Virus record (IMG/VR): IMGVR_UViG_3300037459_000261
Span: 1-48,821 of that record
Strand: one strand, 5' to 3'
DNA length: 48,821 bases
From: a virus
A model generated the notes under the pieces. It was not told the origin of the DNA. It saw nothing but the letters and a program-made list of their open reading frames with translations, and did no database searches. Made by a program: the position numbers and the translations under genes. Of this stretch, positions 23,857 to 31,681 are shown in pieces (within the stretch, counting starts at the first letter, position 1; every line of letters starts with the position of its first letter).

Positions 23857-25032
23857 TCAAGGCGCCGCGCTCAGGATCCCAGCGCGGCGCGCCAGAGACG
23901 TCCATGCCAGAGCAGCCACTCCTGGAAGCTGCCCATCGCCAATCGCCTCAAGTCGGTCCACCCTCTTGGCCAGGCCATGAGGTGCGATTCGACCCACTCG
24001 GGGTTCAGGAGGCCACCCTGGTCCGTACGCAGGTTCGGGCCACCCTGTGTTCTGCGCCCACTCCCTTGCCCGCCGTCGCCGTCGCTCTTCGTCGGCGTCG
24101 GGAAGCGCTCCGCCCTCGGCACCCACAGCCCCTCCGCTTCCAGGACCGCCCCCCGAAGTGTTGCCCCGCCGGTCTGTCCCGGGCTCGGGTCGGTGGCCAG
24201 CTGAGCCTCCGACTTCTTCGTCGGCGTCGGCCACATGTTCCGCCTCGCCATCGTCTCCAGGCTCGGCCGCACTTTCCCAACTCGGCCGGCTGCGCCGCCC
24301 TGGTTCGTCCCGTAGTTCCTCGCGGTCGGCGTCGGGAAGACCTCGCCGTAGGCGGGCCGCTTCCCACCGTTCCCGCTGTATCGCGCTTGCTCCTGGTCCT
24401 GGAGGGTCATCATCGAGGCGGTAGGAGTCGGGAAGATATCCGGCATGTAGACCGCGTGCATCAGGCTCGCGGACCTCCTGCCGCCTTTGTTCGCCGCCCT
24501 CGGAGGCATCCCGGCAGCGTCCATCGACGTTGGTGTAGGCCAAGATCCAGAGGCGGTCCCGGCGGTGAGGGGCGCCAAGGGAGGACGCTGGGAAACAGTC
24601 CCACTCCGCATCGAACCCGCACGCGGCCAGGTCTCCGAGTATGGATCCAAAGTACCCGTGAGCAAGGAGGCCTGGAACGTTCTCCAGCAGGACGAATCGG
24701 GGTCCCACCTCGCGAACGACCCGGGCGGTGTCGGGCCACATGTTCCGCGGGTCGTCCTTTCCGAGTCCCTTGCCGGCGACGGAGAAGGGCGGACAGGGGA
24801 AACCCGCGCTGATGACGTCGACCCGCCCTCGCCAGGCGGTGCCGTCGAAGTCCCGGATGTCGGAGAAGATCGGGAACGGGCATGTTCCCAGGAATCCGTC
24901 GCGCTGGCGAGCGCCGAGGACGTCCCGGCGGTAGGGATCGATCTCGACGGCAGCCACGGTGCGCCACCCGAGAAAATGATGGGTTCCAAGGAGTCCGCCT
25001 CCGGCTCCGGCGAAGAGAGCGAACTCATCCAT
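23857..25032 (-). CDS. C5-cytosine DNA methyltransferase, 391 aa
   Basis: N-terminal catalytic domain complete: motif I FALFAGAGGG, motif IV SAGFPCPPFS with catalytic C80, motif VI LLENVPG (117-119 ENV), motif VIII APHRRDRLWILAY (157-160). The C-terminal part contains RVDRLEAIGDGQLPGVAAL, the motif X-like end of the family. Between them lies a low-complexity Asp/Glu/Arg-rich region with repeated 'DAD' (LPDADREE, VADADEE, LPDADEE). ATG 25032 overlaps the preceding gene's stop. Remarkably, the +1 frame of the same DNA is also open and family-like (separate entry). Likely role: protection from restriction. Confidence 0.85.
   Translation of the reverse strand: MDEFALFAGAGGGLLGTHHFLGWRTVAAVEIDPYRRDVLGARQRDGFLGTCPFPIFSDIRDFDGTAWRGRVDVISAGFPCPPFSVAGKGLGKDDPRNMWPDTARVVREVGPRFVLLENVPGLLAHGYFGSILGDLAACGFDAEWDCFPASSLGAPHRRDRLWILAYTNVDGRCRDASEGGEQRRQEVREPDARGLHAGYLPDSYRLDDDPPGPGASAIQRERWEAARLRRGLPDADREELRDEPGRRSRPSWESAAEPGDDGEAEHVADADEEVGGSAGHRPEPGTDRRGNTSGGGPGSGGAVGAEGGALPDADEERRRRRAREWAQNTGWPEPAYGPGWPPEPRVGRIAPHGLAKRVDRLEAIGDGQLPGVAALAWTSLARRAGILSAAP
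23871..24812 (-). other. Second open, family-like frame inside the C5 methyltransferase gene
   Basis: The frame one base downstream (+1) of the methyltransferase is open from 25028 to the stop at 23871. From about 24812 it reads as the other well-known style of phage methylase C-terminus: CWRTFQASLLTGTLDPYSET, WPRAGSMRSG, then four PTPT boxes (SWPTPTSMD, FPTPTAS, FPTPTARN, WPTPTKK, FPTPTKS) and LNPEWVES, MAWPRGWTDLRRL, SFQEWLLWHG. Each PTPT box is the shifted reading of a 'DAD' box in the main frame. It has no own good start near 24812. Either overprinting, ribosomal frameshifting or shared ancestry by frame shift explains it. Confidence 0.6.
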
Positions 25033-25282
25033 TTTTCCCTAGCCCGACCAAGTCACTCACTCCGAACGAGGCCCGGATCGGAACCTCGCCGCAGATCTCC
25101 CGGCGGGCCTTGATTTCCAGACGGTCGAAATCGATTTCCTCGACGTACCATTTCGTGTCGGCGTCGTCTACTCGTACCGTGATCGTGGAGCCCTCGGGGA
25201 AGTGCTCGGCAAGTGCTCGACCGGCCCGAGACCGGGCCTCATGAGCATCGAGAACGATCATCTTCAAGTCCATGAAGGTCAT
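25025..25282 (-). CDS. Small hypothetical protein, 85 aa
   Basis: I choose ATG 25282 overlapping the upstream stop (ATGA); the longer reading lacks support. Compact alpha/beta sequence with LAEHFPEGSTITVRVDDADT and VEEIDFDRLEIKARREI. It ends overlapping the methyltransferase start by 8 nt. No family recognised. Confidence 0.6.
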   Translation of the reverse strand: MTFMDLKMIVLDAHEARSRAGRALAEHFPEGSTITVRVDDADTKWYVEEIDFDRLEIKARREICGEVPIRASFGVSDLVGLGKNG

Positions 25283-26418
25283 CCGTACACCTGGCCTGCC
25301 GCCAGCTTCCGCAAGTCCTGGAGGTCGGTCACCAGTCCACCGCCGTCGGTGATGGCGCGCCACAGCGGAAGCGGGGCGCCCTGAAGCGGCACGCCGCGGA
25401 GCGTCGTCAGGAGTTCGCCCTCCTGGTCGGTGTAGACGTCTACCTCGGCGGAGATGAAGGCGGAAAGGGAGATCGTGGTCGAGGTGCGCGGGAAGAGCTC
25501 GCGCCGATCGGCGTGAGCGAAGCCGCCCGAGACGATGACGTCGGACCCGGCGAAGGCGGCGAAGAAGTTCCCGTCTGTCGGTCCCAGCGGCGTCACCGAG
25601 ACGATGACGAGTCCGAACGGCACGATGACGAGAGCGCGGGAGAGCGAGCCGGAGGTCGCCGTCGGTGTCGTGGGTGTGCCGGCCGACTTGTCGCCTTTCA
25701 CCACGGTTCGCCCCCCCACGGTGTCGAGAATCAGGGCGGCGTAGCTCTCGCCGGCGAGAAGCGCCTGGGCGGAGCCGTCGAGGTCGTCGAAGGTCAGCAC
25801 GGAGGCGGGTTCGTGGCGCGCCACGCCCTGCACCACCACGGTGTAGCGCGGCGCCACCACGGTGTCGTCCGGCGCGGTGGCAGCTGTGAACACGCCGTCG
25901 GCGTGCGCGACCTGGAAGGTGGTGCTGTCCCCGCGGCCCGTCTGCAGGCCGTTCGGATGGGGTCCGATCAGCCCGCTTTTCGTCCTGACGTGGTCGAGGA
26001 TGAACTCGAGCGCGCTGGCGGAGACGTCGGCGGGCAGCACGAATTCGATGTCGATCTCCAGGAACGACCCGGCGGGGATGTCGGGCGCGGGGAAGACGGT
26101 GTCGCCGCCCAGCGCCAAGGGAGACCCCGGGGTTCCCTCGGGCGACGTGGCGGAGACCGAGATCCGGAAGCCGCCAGCGTCCAGCACCTGGAAGCCCTCG
26201 GCCTCAAACTCCGCGGACGTGTCCTTGATCCGGGCCTGGGCGAGGATGCCGTAGCCGATGGCGTCGTCAATGCCGCCGACCCCGGCGAGGTCGTTGTGAA
26301 CCCGGAGCGTGCCGGCGAACGTCGTCGCGCCCGGCGTCGCGTTCACCACCGCAAGCGGCGCGGCGGAGTCGTTCAGGACGTCGGACGTGTCCGTCCAGGT
26401 GATCACTGGGGCTGCCAT
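25279..26418 (-). CDS. Beta-rich virion-like protein, 379 aa
   Basis: Long run of beta strands with Thr, Ala, Val and Gly (RYTVVVQGVARHEPASV, LVIVPFGLVIVSVTPLG) and no enzyme motif. Ends in a helical LVTDLQDLRKLAAGQVYG. Composition and operon context among other structural-type genes suggest a tail or baseplate appendage. Not a recognised family; alternative is a cell-surface protein. Confidence 0.6.
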   Translation of the reverse strand: MAAPVITWTDTSDVLNDSAAPLAVVNATPGATTFAGTLRVHNDLAGVGGIDDAIGYGILAQARIKDTSAEFEAEGFQVLDAGGFRISVSATSPEGTPGSPLALGGDTVFPAPDIPAGSFLEIDIEFVLPADVSASALEFILDHVRTKSGLIGPHPNGLQTGRGDSTTFQVAHADGVFTAATAPDDTVVAPRYTVVVQGVARHEPASVLTFDDLDGSAQALLAGESYAALILDTVGGRTVVKGDKSAGTPTTPTATSGSLSRALVIVPFGLVIVSVTPLGPTDGNFFAAFAGSDVIVSGGFAHADRRELFPRTSTTISLSAFISAEVDVYTDQEGELLTTLRGVPLQGAPLPLWRAITDGGGLVTDLQDLRKLAAGQVYG

Positions 26419-26427
26419 GGGTGGAAT

Positions 26428-26757
26428 CTACTCCTCGGGGGCGGCCGGGTCAACCGGTCGAGGCTCGCGTTCTGCGGCCTGGCGACGGGAGAGCTTCTCG
26501 TATCGCTGGATGACTGCACGCGTCTCGGCGTCAGGAAAGTTCAGGAGAAGGGAATCCCGGATGCGGCGGCGGGCGATCCCCAGGCATTGTTCACGACTCA
26601 TCTTACCCTCTGCGGCGTCGAGCCAAAGGTCGGCCGCGTGGGCCTCGGCGTGCGCACCGACCGGGTCCGAATACTCGGCGCGCAGGCCCACCGAGACCGC
26701 CAAGAGGGCCACACAGCAGAGGCATACGATGAGGATTGCGGGTTTTTGTTTTTCCAT
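26428..26757 (-). CDS. Membrane-anchored small protein, 109 aa
   Basis: Start chosen at ATG 26757, just after the preceding gene's stop. An N-terminal hydrophobic helix with cysteines (PAILIVCLCCVALLAVSVGL) precedes a helical periplasm-like region (REQCLGIARRRIRDSLLLNF) and a proline-rich end. One-TM proteins of this size next to a holin-like gene are often spanin components; that is a positional inference. Confidence 0.55.
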   Translation of the reverse strand: MEKQKPAILIVCLCCVALLAVSVGLRAEYSDPVGAHAEAHAADLWLDAAEGKMSREQCLGIARRRIRDSLLLNFPDAETRAVIQRYEKLSRRQAAEREPRPVDPAAPEE

Positions 26758-26765
26758 GGGCGGGT

Positions 26766-27038
26766 CTACCTCAGAATCCACGAGCTCCACCACAGCGCCG
26801 CTGTGGCGGTGCCGCACCAGGCGATGGCGATCGGGCCCTTCGTCCAGACGGGCCGCTTGACGATGCCGGCGACGTCGATTCTGTCACCGTCCAGGAAACC
26901 GAAGACGGCCACCTTCACGGCGAAGTAGCATCCCAGGGCGAAGAGCATCACGGCGCAGACCAGCCCGAAGACGTCGAGCTGGGCCATCAGGTGGGCGAGG
27001 TACTGTCTGATCAGTTCGGCGACTGCGTTCATGTACAT
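26766..27038 (-). CDS. Holin-like membrane protein, 90 aa
   Basis: Strong RBS (AAAGGAGAAACC) before ATG 27038. Two hydrophobic segments (FGLVCAVMLFALGCYFAVKV and GPIAIAWCGTATAALWWSSW) with a short loop fit holins or small membrane proteins. Next to the single-TM gene at 26428 it may form a lysis cassette, though no endolysin was recognised. Confidence 0.6.
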   Translation of the reverse strand: MYMNAVAELIRQYLAHLMAQLDVFGLVCAVMLFALGCYFAVKVAVFGFLDGDRIDVAGIVKRPVWTKGPIAIAWCGTATAALWWSSWILR

Positions 27039-27051
27039 GGTTTCTCCTTTG

Positions 27052-27423
27052 TCAGTTTGGAAAAGCGCCCACGTCGAGCACGTCGAGGAGCGCGCAAAGC
27101 TTGTCCGCGGCCAGCTCGATCAGCCGGCCACTCTTCTCGTCGATCGTTCTCGCGACTTCCGCGTAGGCGTCGATGCGTTCGTCCGGGCTCGCGTCTACGC
27201 CGACTTCTTCCTGAGCAATCCACAGAAGACCCTTACCGGCCTCGGAGGCCTCGCGGATCAGAAGGGCGGCGTTGGCGAAGTCGTCAAAACCGGGCTTGTA
27301 AACGAGCCCCGCCGGCGTCGGCACGACCTCGACGGGGGTCAGTATCTCCAGGACCGCCTGCTCAAGGCGGCCGACGACGGGGCCTTCTGGGCCGTCGGGT
27401 CGGGGACCGATCGGGACGGTCAC
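27052..27423 (-). CDS. Hypothetical protein, 123 aa
   Basis: Soluble, mostly helical protein with VVGRLEQAVLEILTPVEVVP and AEVARTIDEKSGRLIELAAD. Start overlaps the upstream stop as ATGA (27420-27423). Unknown function within the virion-accessory operon. Confidence 0.6.
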   Translation of the reverse strand: MTVPIGPRPDGPEGPVVGRLEQAVLEILTPVEVVPTPAGLVYKPGFDDFANAALLIREASEAGKGLLWIAQEEVGVDASPDERIDAYAEVARTIDEKSGRLIELAADKLCALLDVLDVGAFPN

Positions 27424-27659
27424 TCAACGCCCTTTTTGACCCGTAACGCCTTGGCGATCCCGTCCAGGACGTCGAATGTCAACCCGGCGGCGATCTCCTC
27501 CTCGATCAGGGCTGCACGAAAGCGCGGAGCCTCGACAAAAATGCCGCCTGGGCCGTTCGGATCGTCCCTGTGGTCGAAGACCGTTACCTTTTCTGGGAAT
27601 GGTGCGGGTCCCGCTTCGACGTATTGACGGGCAGTCCTGAGGATCGGTGCGTTCTTCAT
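27420..27659 (-). CDS. Small hypothetical protein, 79 aa
   Basis: I choose ATG 27659, with GAGG 8 nt upstream. Sequence includes RQYVEAGPAPFPEKVTVFD and GLTFDVLDGIAKALRVKKG. Coupled to the next gene by ATGA. No family recognised. Confidence 0.6.
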   Translation of the reverse strand: MKNAPILRTARQYVEAGPAPFPEKVTVFDHRDDPNGPGGIFVEAPRFRAALIEEEIAAGLTFDVLDGIAKALRVKKGVE

Positions 27660-27694
27660 TTGGTGGCCTCGCCTCGCGTCGGAGGAATCAATCA

Positions 27695-28783
27695 TTACCC
27701 ACCAAACCGGAAATTCTGGTGGTAGGCGTCGTCGGGGGGGCCTTCGGTGAGGTAGGTCCCACCGAAAGGGATGTCCCCGCCGGCTCCGCCTGTCGACCAT
27801 TCCGCGGTAAATGCCGATGAACTGGCATATCTCGGCGGAGGGGAACCACTACCCACTTGGTTTTCGACCCTGACGATCGTGGTGTCCTGCTCCAACGTCC
27901 AGTAGGTCACGCCGATGGGACTTCCGCCCGTCCATTCCGTCAGGATGTCATCGACGACGACTGTTGCCGTTGAGATACTCAAAACCGCGTTTGGTCGGGC
28001 TTTCTTGAACAAGAAGCCGGTATTCGTAGTCGGGTCTACTTGTCCCGGATGGTCCCCGTACCGACGCTCCCAGATCTGGCCGCTGCCGACGCCGTAAGTC
28101 GTTTCTACCGCGGGATCATTGATGGACGCCAACGGCCAGACCGGACCGGCGGGCATGACAACAGCGTTTCCGAGGTTGCGTAACCCGGAAATGTGGTCGT
28201 TTGTGGCGATCATGTACTCGAGCGGGCCGGCCATGACGCCGGCGTCGCCGTGGGCCGAGAGGTCCGTAAGATCGGTAAGGCAGCTATACAAGGTTCCGAC
28301 GTCGTCGCTGTCATCGATGGCGAAGAAATAAAGCCTCTCGCCGAGCTTTACGGGTCCCTCAATCAACGTTGTCGGATCCTCGAGCGTCAAAGTGAAAAGG
28401 TTGTCGATCTCCCAGTCCCAGACGAAGAGGTAGGGCACCCGGCCATCGTGGAACCGGGTGTTTCCGACGATCGAGTGCTTAGAAACCTTGCCGTTGGCAC
28501 CCATCATAAAGTGGTGAGTCCGCCGGAAATCCGTATTCGTTCCGGACCCTTGGGCTCCGCCGCGGTTGAACTCGCCCAGGACTTCGGTCTTGGCGATAGG
28601 CAAAGGAAGCGTCGTCTCGCGAAGGAGTGGACCGAGCACTCCGAAGATCGAGGGAGAATCGTAGATCTGCAACTTCAGGGCGTCCGGGCTAGAATGAATG
28701 AACCATCGCAAGATGAAGCTGGACCCTGTCGGAGCAACGGTGATGGACGGGACCACGCGGGAGACGTCGAATGTTTGGGTCAT
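27695..28783 (-). CDS. Virion-associated-type protein, 362 aa, lower GC
   Basis: Beta-rich protein with many aromatic residues (RVPYLFVWDWEIDNLFTL, RLYFFAIDDSDDVGTLYS) and a glycine-rich end. Its composition and reduced GC set it apart from its neighbours and suggest exchange with other phages, as is common for host-recognition proteins. Function not recognised; a tail tip or appendage role is a guess from context. Confidence 0.6.
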   Translation of the reverse strand: MTQTFDVSRVVPSITVAPTGSSFILRWFIHSSPDALKLQIYDSPSIFGVLGPLLRETTLPLPIAKTEVLGEFNRGGAQGSGTNTDFRRTHHFMMGANGKVSKHSIVGNTRFHDGRVPYLFVWDWEIDNLFTLTLEDPTTLIEGPVKLGERLYFFAIDDSDDVGTLYSCLTDLTDLSAHGDAGVMAGPLEYMIATNDHISGLRNLGNAVVMPAGPVWPLASINDPAVETTYGVGSGQIWERRYGDHPGQVDPTTNTGFLFKKARPNAVLSISTATVVVDDILTEWTGGSPIGVTYWTLEQDTTIVRVENQVGSGSPPPRYASSSAFTAEWSTGGAGGDIPFGGTYLTEGPPDDAYHQNFRFGG

Positions 28784-28790
28784 GTCAGCT

Positions 28791-29063
28791 TCACCTCCTG
28801 GCGTTTAAGGCCCCCGCCCTGTAGAGCGTGGTGGCGCTGAGGCCGGCTCGTTCTGCGACCTCGCGCGGTAGCAGGCCCTGACCCTTCAGGCCCACAGCTA
28901 TTTTGACGCCGCGGCGAAACCTTCGAAGAAGCGAGCTCGGGATGCAAAATTCCGCGGCGATCTGTGCTGCACGCTGCTTGGTCACTCCGCCGAGTCGGCG
29001 GCCGGCCACTTCGAAGGTCGGAGCGTCTGCGAAGGCTGCCTCGACTGCTGCCCGTGTTCTCAT
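28791..29063 (-). CDS. Small helix-turn-helix protein, 90 aa
   Basis: C-terminal LLPREVAERAGLSATTLYRA is a typical HTH (recognition helix near 'SATTLYR'), preceded by a possible second HTH-like part (LGGVTKQRAAQIAAEFCIPS). Start and stop lie within the structural-type operon; coupled to the gene at 29060 by ATGA. Probably DNA-binding. Confidence 0.6.
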   Translation of the reverse strand: MRTRAAVEAAFADAPTFEVAGRRLGGVTKQRAAQIAAEFCIPSSLLRRFRRGVKIAVGLKGQGLLPREVAERAGLSATTLYRAGALNARR

Positions 29064-29701
29064 GCGTCCGCCCTTCTGACGTCGAAACTCAGCGAGGCCC
29101 CGGAGACCGGCGAGCCGAGCGGCGCGGCCGGGTGGCCCGCGTCTACGTCGATGTCGGCCTTGAACGCCTGCGCTCCCGGCCCCAGGTTCAGGCCGTCGAG
29201 CTCGGCGCCGGTGACGAAGCTGAGGTTGGAGATCGTGGCCAAGGTGTCGGGGATCGGCACCTCCTCGGTGCTGCCGGGCACGACGAGGGTCACGATGTCG
29301 AGCGGGTCCTCCTGGAGCTCGAAGCCGACGAGGTAGGTTCCGGGGTTGGTGCTGCCGGCCAGGAAGAAGGCCGGGATGGTGGCGGTGATCGAAGGATCCG
29401 CCGTCAGGGTGAAGGCCTCGTCGTCGAATCCGAAGGTCGACCGACCGGCGAAGCCCGCTGGCTCTGCGCGCAGGATGGAGACCTGGGGCTGGCCGAAGGG
29501 GTTCACTCCGACCAGGATCGAGCCAGGGGATCGCGAGCCGGCGGAACCGGCGACGAGGTCGACCGCGCAGCCGATCTCTCGGACCCGGTGCTTGTCCGTG
29601 CCCAGCGGCCGGACCATGACGAAGCGGCGGGCATTGGTGTTGCGCTGCGCATCCCTGTGGACCCGGGTGGCGGGGAGTTGGCGCTCGCGAGCAGTCGTCA
29701 T
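29060..29701 (-). CDS. Virion-like beta protein, 213 aa
   Basis: Basic N-terminal arm (RERQLPATRVHRDAQRNTNA), then beta strands with 'GTYLVGFELQEDPLDIVTLV' and a C-terminal ALGSPVSG-like turn region. Resembles small capsid or tail fold proteins without being assignable. Located between small genes of the 25-30 kb operon. Confidence 0.55.
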   Translation of the reverse strand: MTTARERQLPATRVHRDAQRNTNARRFVMVRPLGTDKHRVREIGCAVDLVAGSAGSRSPGSILVGVNPFGQPQVSILRAEPAGFAGRSTFGFDDEAFTLTADPSITATIPAFFLAGSTNPGTYLVGFELQEDPLDIVTLVVPGSTEEVPIPDTLATISNLSFVTGAELDGLNLGPGAQAFKADIDVDAGHPAAPLGSPVSGASLSFDVRRADA

Positions 29702-29725
29702 CGTCGTCCTCTCCCGCTAGTCGGC

Positions 29726-30085
29726 CTAGCCGGCCTCGTCGTATGCGACGGCTACGCCCACCGGGGTGAGCTCGCGAAGGCGCGCCTCTAGAATGTCGGT
29801 GTTGGTGATGCGCGCGAGGACGGCGGCGTCCTCGGAGGCCTGTGCGTCAGCCTTCTCTTCGGCCTCGCGCTCAAGACGCTTCTCGCGGCACCCGGCGGCG
29901 TGGTCGGAAAGAGCGTCGGCGGCAAAGCGGGCGGCGAAGATCCGGACGTCTTCATCGTGGCGCGTTGCGTCGGCCGCGATCTCGACCCAGTCGGCCCAGC
30001 TCACTTCGTCCTCCGGCCTGTCGCCGCAGCAGATGACGAGGCTTACCCTCGCCTTCGGCTTCGCGGTGGTCTTCTTCTCACTCAT
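29726..30085 (-). CDS. Hypothetical helical protein, 119 aa
   Basis: ATG 30085 overlaps the upstream stop (ATGA). Basic N-terminus (SEKKTTAKPKARV) and a long charged helix (GCREKRLEREAEEKADAQAS). No recognised domain. Confidence 0.6.
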   Translation of the reverse strand: MSEKKTTAKPKARVSLVICCGDRPEDEVSWADWVEIAADATRHDEDVRIFAARFAADALSDHAAGCREKRLEREAEEKADAQASEDAAVLARITNTDILEARLRELTPVGVAVAYDEAG

Positions 30086-30360
30086 CTGTCGATCTCGGTA
30101 GTGCGGGGAGGGAGGGGAGCCGGAGGCTGCTGGCAACCGGCGTCCGCCTCGCCGCGGGGTGAGGGTATCACGCGTACGGTGATGCCTTGGATCTTCAAGA
30201 GGTCGATTGCCATCGCCGCGGCAAGACCTGGACGGAGGTTGTCGGCCAGAGCGATCAGACCGTAGGCCCCGAGCTCCAGGAAGCGCGCGACGAATCCGCG
30301 GACGGTGCCGAGGTCGTCCACGACTTCGTCGAGCTCGCCGTTCGCCCAGTCGATCGACAT
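30082..30360 (-). CDS. Small hypothetical protein, 92 aa
   Basis: ATG 30360 shares its A with the TGA of the preceding gene (TGATG). Contains a hydrophobic helical stretch (GFVARFLELGAYGLIALADN) and a proline-rich end. Unknown. Confidence 0.6.
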   Translation of the reverse strand: MSIDWANGELDEVVDDLGTVRGFVARFLELGAYGLIALADNLRPGLAAAMAIDLLKIQGITVRVIPSPRGEADAGCQQPPAPLPPRTTEIDR

Positions 30361-30650
30361 CACACCTCCTCCGCCACCGTCAGGAGCTCGGGCTGCAAAC
30401 CGTCGCGGGCGATGCGCTGAGCGGCGAATTTGACGGAGAGCGAGAACCACTGCCCGACGTCGCCGGGCGGCTCTGGCCCTGCTGGCCGGTCCCAGGCCTC
30501 AGCGATCTTCCCGATGGACACGCCGCCGCCGGCGGGCTCGAAGAGGATCCGGAGGGTGGGGAGGGCGGCCAACTTCATGAGGCGAGGCTCCTGAGCGCAG
30601 GCACCAGGAACGGGACCCAGAGACGCTCCCAGAAGTTCGGGCCAGGTCAT
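30360..30650 (-). CDS. Small hypothetical protein, 96 aa
   Basis: ATG 30650 overlaps the upstream stop (ATGA). A second possible start is ATG 30578, which begins the better-ordered region (KLAALPTLRILFEPAGGGVS). No family recognised. Confidence 0.55.
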   Translation of the reverse strand: MTWPELLGASLGPVPGACAQEPRLMKLAALPTLRILFEPAGGGVSIGKIAEAWDRPAGPEPPGDVGQWFSLSVKFAAQRIARDGLQPELLTVAEEV

Positions 30651-30967
30651 GCCCTGGCCCCACAGTCGTATAGATGCTCCGCCGCGACGTCGAACCGCTC
30701 GGCGAAACGGGGGAGGTTCCAGAGCTCGAAGGCCACCTTCATAGCCGGCGCCTCACTTGCGCCCGTGCTCTCCCGAAACGTCCGCTGGACGGCCTGGACG
30801 AACCGAATCCATTCCGGGATCCCCATGCTGTAAGCGATTCCGGCACTACACTCGTCCTGCCCGTCCTCGACGGCACAACCGCCCGCCGCGCCCTGGGCGA
30901 GGTCTACGAGCCGACACTCTAGCTCTATCAGATCCTGCGCCTTCTGGTCTTTTTGCTTCTTGGTCAT
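30647..30967 (-). CDS. Hypothetical protein, 106 aa
   Basis: Lysine-rich start (TKKQKDQKAQDLIELECRLV), four cysteines including GGCAVEDGQDECSAG and a helical C-terminus. Coupled to neighbours by ATGA at both ends. Unknown function. Confidence 0.6.
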   Translation of the reverse strand: MTKKQKDQKAQDLIELECRLVDLAQGAAGGCAVEDGQDECSAGIAYSMGIPEWIRFVQAVQRTFRESTGASEAPAMKVAFELWNLPRFAERFDVAAEHLYDCGARA

Positions 30968-31227
30968 GCCGCCACCTCATGGAATCGCCGGTATGCCCGC
31001 CGCGCCGCCGCGATCGAATCGGGGCGCGCCGTTCGGCAGAAGGGGAGGGCGATCCACTCGCCGTCCGCCCAGGTTCGGCCGCAGTTGAGGCAAGTCTTGT
31101 CCCACCCATACCAGGGCGTGAAGATGTTGACGAAGGCGCTCCGCTTGCGCTTGCAGTCGGGGCACGGGCCGCGGTCGACGTTCGCCTCCGTGGGGTGCGG
31201 TGCGTGGACGTGGACGGTGCTCTTCAT
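30964..31227 (-). CDS. Zinc-ribbon protein, 87 aa
   Basis: Start chosen at ATG 31227 (ATGA with the upstream gene). Two CxxC knuckles, CPDC and CLNC, 24 residues apart, form a classic zinc ribbon (PCPDCKRKRSAF ... KTCLNCGRTWADG). Such phage proteins bind nucleic acid or protein partners. Specific role unknown. Confidence 0.65.
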   Translation of the reverse strand: MKSTVHVHAPHPTEANVDRGPCPDCKRKRSAFVNIFTPWYGWDKTCLNCGRTWADGEWIALPFCRTARPDSIAAARRAYRRFHEVAA

Positions 31228-31514
31228 TCGGACTCCTGCTCCTTCTCGGGCTCGTAGAGTTCGCCCGTGTCGAGCCAACGAGTCAAGGCGTCTCTGAGGC
31301 CGGCGACGGCGACGCGATCCAGGTGCGGACGGTCCACGTGCTCGCTCCACGGGCCGATCCACAGAAACGACGATCCCGGGCGGACGAGGTCTTCTTCTCG
31401 TGGTCCGATGGCAGACGACTCTTGGACCACGCTGACTCTCTCAAGACTGTCTGGAGGGAGCGCTGTCAGGCACTGAAATCCCCGCTCTGTTTTGTCTTTT
31501 TTCAGCCCTCTCAT
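31224..31514 (-). CDS. Hypothetical protein, 96 aa
   Basis: Start ATG 31514 overlaps the stop of the short RHH gene (ATGA). Contains SFLWIGPWSEHVDRPHLDRV and a glutamate-rich tail. No family recognised. Confidence 0.6.
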   Translation of the reverse strand: MRGLKKDKTERGFQCLTALPPDSLERVSVVQESSAIGPREEDLVRPGSSFLWIGPWSEHVDRPHLDRVAVAGLRDALTRWLDTGELYEPEKEQESE

Positions 31515-31678
31515 CCTGCGCCCTCGTCCTGATCGAGTCGCTCCGCTTCATCCTCGACCCACTTCCGGATTGCTTGGCGGAAGGCCTCGACCTTGGAAAC
31601 TTTGGCCCGACTGGCCACCAGGACGAACCTGTCCGACAGGTCAGCGTCGAGGCGGAATGAGTGCTGCACGTGTGGCAT
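31511..31678 (-). CDS. Ribbon-helix-helix-type small protein, 55 aa
   Basis: A 55-aa ORF not longer than a single ribbon-helix-helix domain: a beta-strand-like start (QHSFRLDADLSDRFVLVA) then two helices (KVSKVEAFRQAIRKWVEDEA). This is the pattern of CopG/Arc-type DNA-binding dimers. Stop overlaps the next start (ATGA), and it follows the gene at 31682 with 3 nt between. Probably a DNA-binding regulator. Confidence 0.6.
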   Translation of the reverse strand: MPHVQHSFRLDADLSDRFVLVASRAKVSKVEAFRQAIRKWVEDEAERLDQDEGAG

Positions 31679-31681
31679 GAC

